In this document: positions 1 through 5,927 of the stretch, piece by piece | How the letters are laid out: the number at the start of each line of letters is the position of its first letter | How positions within the stretch are numbered: position 1 is the stretch's first letter | DNA from: an uncultured Spirochaetales bacterium | GTDB lineage: Bacteria; Spirochaetota; Spirochaetia; Treponematales; Treponemataceae | Direction: 5' to 3' | DNA: 21,972 nt | Assembly: GCA_946061495.1 (NCBI GenBank) | Contig: CAMGSV010000014.1 | Location: forward strand, 1 to 21,972 | The notes under the pieces: generated by a model | Databases searched by the model: none | What the model was told of the DNA's origin: nothing | The model's input: only the letters and a program-made list of their open reading frames with translations | Program-made: the position numbers and the translations under genes

Positions 1-91
1 CTGCTGGTCTTTTTTCGTTTAAATCGGTTTTTCGTAGCTCATCCCGGCAGTGTGCTGGGTGGAAATAAAATTCGTACAGGAGGATTCTAAA

Positions 92-343
92 GTGAAGAAA
101 TCCAAGAAGTTTGTGCTGGCAGGGCTGGTTCTGGCAGCAATCACCACGGACTACGCCAAGGCCACCGGGGCATACCAGGGGGATCCTTCAGCCGGCTATG
201 GCGGCTGGTGGTGGCTGCGCTCGCCCAACTGCTACTTCGAGAACAGTGCGCACGACATCCTCAACTATGGCCACGCCAGCGACATCCTCGATGTTGACGA
301 CACGATTGTGGGCGTTGTTCCGGCTTTGTCAATTTCACTTTAG
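92..343 (+). CDS. Short secreted protein with DUF6273 C-terminal tail, probably truncated
   Basis: A GTG start at 92 is preceded by AGGAGG (78-83) at 8 nt and gives 83 residues. The first ~16 residues (VKKSKKFVLAGLVLAA) look like a signal peptide: a basic N-end and a hydrophobic core. The rest jumps straight into the end of a DUF6273-type domain: TDYAKATGAY, the tryptophan motif GGWWWLRSP (about residues 38-46) and the closing GVVPAL (about 75-80). DUF6273 proteins are normally far longer, so the middle appears to be missing. It could be a deletion fusion, a decayed copy, or a deliberately small display protein. Between WWWLRSP and GVVPAL, 24 of 28 codons end in C or T, a pattern also expected from adenine mutagenesis of AAY codons in DGR targets. 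An ATG at 50 in the same frame exists but lacks a ribosome binding site. The function is unknown; a C-type-lectin-like binding fold is an inference. Confidence 0.6.
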   Translation: MKKSKKFVLAGLVLAAITTDYAKATGAYQGDPSAGYGGWWWLRSPNCYFENSAHDILNYGHASDILDVDDTIVGVVPALSISL

Positions 344-369
344 TGAAAGATTTTCCTAACGGAAAATTG
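333..369. repeat. Two tandem hairpins just after the DUF6273 coding end
   Basis: Hairpin 1 is TTTCACT (333-339), TT, AGTGAAA (342-348), and it contains the stop codon TAG. Hairpin 2 is ATTTTCC (350-356), loop TAAC, GGAAAAT (361-367). An outer arm CAATTT (330-335) can also pair with AAATTG (364-369). There is no T-run after either hairpin, so an intrinsic terminator is not well supported. DGR target genes typically carry a 7-10 bp, 4-nt-loop hairpin just downstream of the variable region, and hairpin 2 has that shape. Confidence 0.6.
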
Positions 370-429
370 ACTCTCATCCTTGCGCCAGCAATAATCTGTT
401 GAGTTCCAAGAAAAAGCGGCTGGAGTTGC

Positions 430-469
430 TACTCCCTGCCCCCAGAATAAGCCCCGGGCAGGAGGAGTA
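430..469. repeat. Imperfect long inverted repeat upstream of galE promoter
   Basis: TACTC + CCTGCCC (430-441) pairs with GGGCAGG + GAGTA (456-462 and 465-469), giving 12 bp with a 2-nt bulge (AG, 463-464) and a 14-nt loop. No T-run follows. It lies in the gene-poor strip 344-625, which otherwise holds only the galE promoter and leader. Its role is unknown; it could be an operator or a remnant. Confidence 0.45.
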
Positions 470-505
470 ATGGCACGCCCAAAAAGCTCCTCCCGCCTCC
501 TTCCC

Positions 506-534
506 TTGCCACTTTCCCCGCCATGGGCTATACT
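506..534 (+). promoter_or_regulatory. Sigma-70 type promoter for galE-M20
   Basis: TTGCCA (-35, 506-511), 17-nt spacer, TATACT (-10, 529-534). Predicted start of transcription is near 541, giving a leader of about 85 nt before galE. The -35 sequence and the spacing recur upstream of the U32 gene (same -10) and the EamA gene (TATAGT). The promoter lies downstream of an in-frame ATG at 470, which argues that the longer galE reading is not the real start. Confidence 0.65.
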
Positions 535-625
535 CATTCAAGGTGGCTGTAGGCTGCTAGAACAATCGATGGTGCGCCGGAGCACAGTCTGTCCAGATTG
601 CGGTGCAGCATCAAAGGAGCATTCC

Positions 626-1606
626 ATGAAGGTTTTAGTTGTTGGTGGCGCTGGCTACATCGGTAGCCACGTGGTAAAGGAATTGATGGGGGCCGGCCAT
701 AGGGTGACGGTGTTCGACAACCTCTCCTCCGGTCTCCTGCAGAATCTCTTCCCGGAAAATGACTTCATCGCCGGGGACATCCTCCATCCGGAAACGCTGG
801 ACGCCGCCTTTGGCCGTGGCTTCGATGCCTTCATCCATCTGGCAGCGTTCAAGGCAGCTGGAGAGTCCATGACCGCCCCGGAAAAATATTCCGTCAACAA
901 CATCACCGGCACCCTGAACCTGATGAACGCCTCCGTCAAGCATGGCTGCCTGCACATGGTCTTCTCCTCCTCTGCCGCCGTCTTCGGTGAGCCACAGTAC
1001 CTTCCCATCAACGAGGACCATCCCAAGAGCCCGGAGAACTACTACGGCTTCACCAAGCTGGAGATCGAGCGCTTCATGGACTGGTATGACAAGCTGAAGG
1101 GGCTCAAGTTCGCCGCCCTGCGGTACTTCAACGCCGCCGGCTACGACCCCAGCGGCTTCCCCTGCGGACTGGAGCAGAACCCCGCCAACCTCCTGCCCGT
1201 CATCATGGAGGTGGCCAGCGGAATGCGCCAGAAGCTGCAGGTCTTCGGCACCGACTACGACACCCGTGACGGCACCTGCATCCGTGACTATGTCCACGTC
1301 ACCGACCTGGCCATTGCCCACGTGAAGGCCCTGGACTACATCTGCAAGAACAACACCAGCCTCAAGGTGAACCTGGGCAGCGAGACTGGTGTCACCGTGA
1401 AGGAGATGCTGGAGGCCGCCCGCCGCATCACCGGCAAGGAGATTCCCGCCGACTTTGTGGGCCGCCGTGCCGGAGACCCCGCCTGCCTCTACGCCACTTC
1501 GGCTTATGCCCGGGAAACCTTGGGCTGGCAGGCCACCCATTCCGACGTGGACACCTTGGTTTCCTCAACATGGGGAGCATACTGCAAGCATCAGGAGAAA
1601 AAATAA
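626..1606 (+). CDS. galE: UDP-glucose 4-epimerase
   Basis: A 326-residue NAD-dependent short-chain dehydrogenase of the extended type, which interconverts UDP-glucose and UDP-galactose in the cytoplasm (Leloir pathway; galactose for glycans). Visible: the NAD-binding GGAGYIG (G7, G10, G13), SSSAAVFG with S116 in the catalytic Ser position, the catalytic pair Y140/K144 (YYGFTK), and YFNAAG near 167-172. The length is close to the family norm (about 330-340). ATG at 626 is chosen because AAGGAG precedes it by 7 nt and MKVLVVGGAGYIG is the canonical N-terminus; the frame stays open to 470 but the extra residues do not resemble GalE. Its stop abuts the next gene's ATG directly, so both are probably one transcript. 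Specificity for UDP-GlcNAc/GalNAc cannot be excluded from sequence alone. Confidence 0.93.
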   Translation: MKVLVVGGAGYIGSHVVKELMGAGHRVTVFDNLSSGLLQNLFPENDFIAGDILHPETLDAAFGRGFDAFIHLAAFKAAGESMTAPEKYSVNNITGTLNLMNASVKHGCLHMVFSSSAAVFGEPQYLPINEDHPKSPENYYGFTKLEIERFMDWYDKLKGLKFAALRYFNAAGYDPSGFPCGLEQNPANLLPVIMEVASGMRQKLQVFGTDYDTRDGTCIRDYVHVTDLAIAHVKALDYICKNNTSLKVNLGSETGVTVKEMLEAARRITGKEIPADFVGRRAGDPACLYATSAYARETLGWQATHSDVDTLVSSTWGAYCKHQEKK

Positions 1607-2842
1607 ATGGATTTTTCTATTATAAAGGATTGCATCGCTGGCAGCACCGCCGGCATGATTGAGCTGGAGACCCTCCTCACCGCTCATCCCGCCCTAGCAC
1701 CAGAAAGCGGCGGTCAGGGGGAGCTGGAGAAGGTGCTGGCACTGGAAGCCTGGCTCAGGGAGCGGGGCATCACCCAGCTGGAGCGCTTTGATGCCCCCGA
1801 CAGTCGGGTGGAAAGTGGCATCCGCCCCAATCTGGTGGCCACCATCCCCGGCGCGGACGATTCCGACCCCGCAGCTCCCCGCCTTTGGATTATGGCCCAC
1901 ACCGACGTGGTGCCGGTGGGGGAGCTCAGCCTCTGGAACACGGATCCCTGGCAGGTGGTGGAACAGGACGGCCGCCTCTACGGACGTGGGGTGGAGGACA
2001 ACCAGCAGGGACTGGTGGCGGGCACCTTCGCCGCCTTGGCTCTGGTCCAGAACAAGGTGACGCCGCCCCATACCGTCAAGCTGCTCTTTGTGGCCGACGA
2101 GGAGGTGGGCTCGGAGTTTGGCATCAAGTACCTGCTGGCCCACCACAGCCTGTTCCGCCCCAATGACCTCATCCTCATTCCCGACGGCGGCGACGAGACG
2201 GGCTCCACCATCGAGGTGGCGGAGAAGAACCTGCTGTGGCTGCGGATTGTGGTCAGCGGCAAGCAGACCCACGGCAGCCGCCCCGACCAGGGAATCAACG
2301 CCGCCCTGGCTGGCTGCGACCTGGCCCTGCGGCTCAACGGCCTGGAGTCGGTGTTCAACCAGCGGGATGCGCTTTTTGACCCGCCGTGCTCCACCTTCCA
2401 GCCCACCAAGAAGGAGGCCAACGTCCCCAACATCAACACCATCCCCGGTGAGGACGTGTTCTGCATGGACTGCCGCATCCTTCCCTGCTACAGCCTGGGC
2501 CAGGTTCGTGCCGAGGTGAACCGCTGTGTGGCGGAGGTGGAAAAGAAATATGGTGTCACCGTCAGCTACACGGAGCCCCAGGCGGTGGAGTCCCCCGCCA
2601 CACCTGCCGACGCACCGGTGGCCCGCCGTCTTGCGGAGGCTGTCAAGGCTGTCAGCGGGGTGGAGGCACGGCCCATCGGCATTGGTGGTGGAACCGTGGG
2701 AGCCTATCTGCGGCAAGCCGGCTACCAGGCGGTGGTGTGGAGCCGCATGGACGAGACCGCCCACCAGCCCAACGAATACACCATCATCGAGAACCTGGTC
2801 CACGATTCCCAGGTGATGGCCCACATGATGCTGCAAGAATAA
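1607..2842 (+). CDS. M20 family metallopeptidase / amidohydrolase
   Basis: A 411-residue cytoplasmic dinuclear-zinc hydrolase of the ArgE/DapE/PepV superfamily. Visible: MAHTDVVP (H98, D100), GRGVEDNQQG (D131, bridging Asp), ADEE (E165 general base, E166), IPDGGD (D193), the dimerisation-domain THGS (H222) and the C-terminal ligand in ETAHQPNE (H386). All metal and catalytic positions appear intact, so it should be active. Related proteins are often named succinyl-diaminopimelate desuccinylase or dipeptidase, but the substrate cannot be decided from sequence. The ATG touches the galE stop (TAA ATG), with AGGAG (1593-1597) at 9 nt inside the end of galE, which points to translational coupling. 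The pairing with galE shows no obvious shared pathway. Confidence 0.9.
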   Translation: MDFSIIKDCIAGSTAGMIELETLLTAHPALAPESGGQGELEKVLALEAWLRERGITQLERFDAPDSRVESGIRPNLVATIPGADDSDPAAPRLWIMAHTDVVPVGELSLWNTDPWQVVEQDGRLYGRGVEDNQQGLVAGTFAALALVQNKVTPPHTVKLLFVADEEVGSEFGIKYLLAHHSLFRPNDLILIPDGGDETGSTIEVAEKNLLWLRIVVSGKQTHGSRPDQGINAALAGCDLALRLNGLESVFNQRDALFDPPCSTFQPTKKEANVPNINTIPGEDVFCMDCRILPCYSLGQVRAEVNRCVAEVEKKYGVTVSYTEPQAVESPATPADAPVARRLAEAVKAVSGVEARPIGIGGGTVGAYLRQAGYQAVVWSRMDETAHQPNEYTIIENLVHDSQVMAHMMLQE

Positions 2843-2875
2843 TTTTTGAAAGAGAATGCTTTTCTCGTAAAAGTA

Positions 2876-2884
2876 TGATATGAT
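2876..2884 (+). promoter_or_regulatory. Candidate extended -10 promoter for lipoprotein operon
   Basis: The sequence TGATATGAT (2876-2884) is an extended -10 (TGnTATGAT) about 20 nt before the first lipoprotein ATG. A second TATGAT overlaps at 2874-2879. There is no convincing -35 at 17 nt; TTGAAA (2846-2851) is too far away. Read-through from the M20 gene is an alternative. Confidence 0.4.
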
Positions 2885-2904
2885 GTATATTTAATGGAGG
2901 AAAT

Positions 2905-3519
2905 ATGAAAGGAAAGAAAATTGCAATTGTTCTGGTGGCTCTGGCCACAATACTGGTGCTGATGACTGGTTGTAAGTCCACAAGGGTTGAACGTGTCAGC
3001 TCCGACACGGTGGTGGATCTCAGCGGCTACTGGAACGATACCGACGTGCGGATTGTGGCGGAGTCCCTGATTGCTGACTGCGTGAATGCTCCCGCTATCA
3101 CCAACTACATCCGCAACAATGGCACACTGCCGGTGGTGATTGTGGGAAATTTCCGCAATGACAGCGACGAGCACATTGACACCTCGATTCTGACAAAAAA
3201 GTTCGAGACTGCCCTCATCAACAGCGGTAAGGTGGACTTCGTGGCCAGCTCCTCCGAGCGTGGGGAGATTCGTCAGGAGCGGGAGGAGCAGCAGACCTGG
3301 GCCAGCGAGGAGACTGCCAAGCGGCTGGCCAACGAGACTGGTGCCGACTTCATGCTCATCGGCTCAGTGAAAACCATGGTTGACCAAATGGACAACACCT
3401 CCACCCGGACCTACTGGGTCTATGCCGAGCTCATCGACATCGAGTCCAATAGGAAGCTGTGGTTGGGAGAGAATTCCGAAATCAAGAAGGTGATCACTCG
3501 TTCCAAGACACGGCTGTAA
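2905..3519 (+). CDS. LpoB-like lipoprotein (penicillin-binding protein activator family)
   Basis: A 204-residue lipoprotein: basic N-end, hydrophobic core and lipobox LMTGC with the lipidated Cys at residue 23. The mature part has the LpoB/COG3417 pattern: a strand-helix start (VVIVGNFRNDSDEHIDTSILTKKFETALINSG), a Glu/Arg/Gln-rich helix, GADFMLIGSVKTM, then WVYAELIDIESNRKLWLGEN. In enterobacteria LpoB activates the peptidoglycan synthase PBP1b from the outer membrane; whether this role holds in spirochaetes is not known. The start is preceded by GGAGG at 5 nt. It is the first gene of a three-lipoprotein cluster; the next ATG follows its stop with no gap. Confidence 0.82.
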   Translation: MKGKKIAIVLVALATILVLMTGCKSTRVERVSSDTVVDLSGYWNDTDVRIVAESLIADCVNAPAITNYIRNNGTLPVVIVGNFRNDSDEHIDTSILTKKFETALINSGKVDFVASSSERGEIRQEREEQQTWASEETAKRLANETGADFMLIGSVKTMVDQMDNTSTRTYWVYAELIDIESNRKLWLGENSEIKKVITRSKTRL

Positions 3520-4869
3520 ATGAGAAAGAAACTCTTGCTGTTGCCTGTGGTGGCAGGATTCCTTCTGGCATCTTGTACCACCATGGGCGACTACGATTAC
3601 ACTGCAATAGACCGCTCTCTTGAATCGCAGGGCTATCAGGCAGCCTATGAGCAGGTGGAGGATGACAAGAAGAAGATGTACTCCTCCCACGATGAGGCGC
3701 TGCTGAATCTGGACAGGGGACTGCTGTCCCACTATGCGGGAGAATACGAACGGTCGAATCAGGAGCTGGCTGCGGCGGAGCGGAAAATTGAGGAGTACTA
3801 CGCCAAGAGCGTCACACAGGCAATCTCGTCCTATCTGGTGAACGACACGGTGGTGGACTATTCCGGGGAGGTTTTCGAGGATATCTACACCAACATCTTT
3901 ATGGCCTTGAATTACATTCATCTGGGGGATATTGAGGGCGCCTTTGTAGAGATTCGCCGTTTTGACAACAAGCTGCGTGCTGCCTCGGCAAAGTACAGCG
4001 ACATGATTTCTCAGGCCAACAAGGAAAGTGATTCCAACGGTGGCGAGACCATGGAGGTTCCTGACATGGAGTTCCACAATTCTGCCTTGGCCCGATACCT
4101 CAGTATGATTTTGTATCGGAGCCGTGGCCAGATGGATTCAGCCGCCATCGACAAAAAGTATTTGGACTCGGCCTTTGCCAGCCAGCCCCATCTGTATGAT
4201 TTTTCGTCACCTTCCTCCCTTGCCCAGGAGCTTGATGCTCCTGAAGGAAAGGCGAGGCTCAACGTGCTGGCATTCAGCGGCAAGGCTCCAGTGAAGGTAG
4301 AGGAGGAGGAGCGGCTTTTTTCCATCTCCGGTGACTTCTACTACAAGATCGCCTATCCCCGGATGCAGGCTCGTGGCTCTGCGGTAAAATCTATCACGGT
4401 TACGGCCATACCCCTGCAGGACGAGTCAGGCCAGATGATGGCATCACCGAGCCGGTCTGTTCTCATGGAACCTTTGGAAAGCATCAACAATATTGCCTTG
4501 GACACTTTTGCCCAGCACCAAACACTGATTTACCTGCGGGCTATGATTCGCTCCATCACAAAGGCTGTTTCCACGGCAGTGTGGGGAGGCCTTGCAGACA
4601 ACACCTCTGATATGGGGTTGGGGCTCTTGTTCTCGGTGGCACAGCTGGCCTCCACTGTGGCGACGGAGGCTACCGAGCGGGCTGATGTCCGCTGCACCCG
4701 CTTCTTCCCGGCTCTTGCTTGGGTGGCAGGAGTATGGCTGGATCCAGGAAATTATCGAGTTGTAATAGAATACAAGAACTCTTCCGGAAAAGTGGTTTCA
4801 CAGGAAGAGCAGACGGTGAGCCTTCGTTCAAATGGCTTGAATTTAGTGGAGTCCTTATGTTTAAGATGA
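3520..4869 (+). CDS. COG3014-like lipoprotein with TPR-like helices
   Basis: A 449-residue predicted lipoprotein: MRKK, hydrophobic core, lipobox LASC with Cys at residue 19. Residues ~30-220 are helical and repeat-like (LDRGLLSHYAGEYERSNQEL, IFMALNYIHLGDIEGAFVEI), reminiscent of tetratricopeptide helices. The second half includes a hydrophobic stretch (~residues 355-385) and ends in strands (NYRVVIEYKNSSGKVVSQEE). This matches an uncharacterised family (COG3014) usually found beside LpoB-like and LPP20-like lipoproteins, as here. Its start follows the previous stop directly (TAA ATG) without a clear ribosome binding site, so translation is probably coupled. The function is unknown; an outer-membrane or periplasmic assembly role is an inference from context. 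Confidence 0.75.
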   Translation: MRKKLLLLPVVAGFLLASCTTMGDYDYTAIDRSLESQGYQAAYEQVEDDKKKMYSSHDEALLNLDRGLLSHYAGEYERSNQELAAAERKIEEYYAKSVTQAISSYLVNDTVVDYSGEVFEDIYTNIFMALNYIHLGDIEGAFVEIRRFDNKLRAASAKYSDMISQANKESDSNGGETMEVPDMEFHNSALARYLSMILYRSRGQMDSAAIDKKYLDSAFASQPHLYDFSSPSSLAQELDAPEGKARLNVLAFSGKAPVKVEEEERLFSISGDFYYKIAYPRMQARGSAVKSITVTAIPLQDESGQMMASPSRSVLMEPLESINNIALDTFAQHQTLIYLRAMIRSITKAVSTAVWGGLADNTSDMGLGLLFSVAQLASTVATEATERADVRCTRFFPALAWVAGVWLDPGNYRVVIEYKNSSGKVVSQEEQTVSLRSNGLNLVESLCLR

Positions 4870-5873
4870 GTTTTTTTGCTGGATTGTTCCTGTGTATGCT
4901 GTTTTTTGTCGGCTGTGTCTCTTCCGCCTCTGCCCCGGAGTGGGTGACCAATCCCGATGAGGTTCTTGATTCCAAGGTGCACCTCTGGGCGGTGGGTTCC
5001 GGTGCTGACCGGAAGGCTGCTGAGAGTGATGCCCTTTCCCTGCTGGTCAGAAGCATCCAGCAGCAGGTGGTTGCCACCAGTGACGCTTCCAAAGAGATGT
5101 CCGGTTCCCATGAGGCTGGTTTCCAGTCCTCATACAACTATTCCTCCTCTGTAGCCACGGTCTCCAGCATCAAGGAGGTGCCGGGCGTTTCCTTCTCCCA
5201 GTCCTGGATGGCCAAGAATGGAACGGTGTACCTGCTGGCCACCTTGAATCGGGATGAGGCCGGTGGCTTCTACCGCCAGAAGATTGCTGACTTGAGTGCC
5301 GTGGTGGAAAGCGAGATTCTTTTTGCCACCGCCAATGAAGGAACCTGGGCAGCCCTGACTGCTCTGGAGAACGCCGTTGCCAAGGCTTGGGAAAACCAGG
5401 GCTACATCGATGTGCTGGCTGGTGTTCATCCTGCTATGTACCGAACTGTTTCTCTGGATTATGTCTCAGCCCCCGCAGTGGAGACCCTGGCAGAACGTCA
5501 CCGTGATAAGATTCAGGTGGCGGTGGCAGTGGAGGGAGACTCCAATGGCCGGGTGGCTTCCATCCTCCAGTCAACCTTAGCCGAGATCGGCCTAAAGTCA
5601 GCTGCCGACGGAGGCTCCAATGGATATGTGCTGCAGGGAACGGTTTCCATGGAGTCCTTGGACAATGACGGAAAATACGAGTACGTTCGGTTTGTGGTGG
5701 ATGTGGAGCTGAGGGAACTGTCCACCGGCAAGGTGCTCACCTCCTACTCAAAGAATGGACGTGAGGCCCATCTTACCAAAAAGGAGGCTGAGCAGCGGGC
5801 CTATCGTACCATTGAGGATGCCCTGAAAAAGGAATTTGCGCCTCAGTTGAAGAATTTTGTGGAGAAAAACTAA
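4857..5873 (+). CDS. LPP20-family lipoprotein
   Basis: A 338-residue predicted lipoprotein with lipobox FVGC (Cys at residue 20). The LPP20-type segment follows: APEWVTNP, then WAVGSGADRKAAESDALSLL and a helix leading into VVATS. The C-terminal part (YVLQGTVSMESL ... YEYVRFVVDVELRELSTGKVL) resembles the beta-rich end of the LpoB-like fold. The start at 4857 has GGAG 5 nt upstream and overlaps the previous gene by 13 nt; an alternative ATG at 4866 gives a classic ATGA overlap but a poorly placed ribosome binding site. Related proteins include flagellar-associated FlgP of Vibrio and Campylobacter, so a role at the envelope or flagellar base is possible, but nothing here proves it. No terminator is seen after the gene. 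Confidence 0.8.
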   Translation: MFKMSFFAGLFLCMLFFVGCVSSASAPEWVTNPDEVLDSKVHLWAVGSGADRKAAESDALSLLVRSIQQQVVATSDASKEMSGSHEAGFQSSYNYSSSVATVSSIKEVPGVSFSQSWMAKNGTVYLLATLNRDEAGGFYRQKIADLSAVVESEILFATANEGTWAALTALENAVAKAWENQGYIDVLAGVHPAMYRTVSLDYVSAPAVETLAERHRDKIQVAVAVEGDSNGRVASILQSTLAEIGLKSAADGGSNGYVLQGTVSMESLDNDGKYEYVRFVVDVELRELSTGKVLTSYSKNGREAHLTKKEAEQRAYRTIEDALKKEFAPQLKNFVEKN

Positions 5874-5889
5874 CTCTTCCTTGCATCCT

Positions 5890-5918
5890 TTGCCATTTGT
5901 TGACATCTATGCTATACT
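5890..5918 (+). promoter_or_regulatory. Promoter of U32 gene placing transcription start at the ATG
   Basis: TTGCCA (5890-5895), 17-nt spacer, TATACT (5913-5918), the same hexamers and spacing as the galE promoter. The start codon begins at 5928, 9 nt after the -10 box, so the predicted transcript starts within about 0-3 nt of the ATG. No Shine-Dalgarno is present between 5919 and 5927. Confidence 0.7.
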
Positions 5919-5927
5919 CTCTGCATT

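Noticed and set aside
340..537. Minus-strand 65-residue open frame between the DUF6273 gene and galE
   Set aside because: No ribosome binding site, no recognisable motif, and it crosses hairpins and the galE promoter.
470..625. N-terminal extension of galE from ATG 470 with a GGAGG nearby
   Set aside because: The extra 52 residues do not resemble GalE and the predicted promoter (506-534) lies inside them; MKVLVVGGAGYIG at 626 with AAGGAG is the normal start.
635..2836. Long minus-strand open frames over galE and the M20 gene
   Set aside because: Shadow frames produced by C/G-ending codons of strongly recognised genes on the plus strand; rich in Val/Gly/His/Leu without motifs.
5900..5905. 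Perfect TTGACA in front of the U32 gene as its -35
   Set aside because: Only 7 nt from the TATACT -10; TTGCCA at 5890-5895 has the correct 17-nt spacing.
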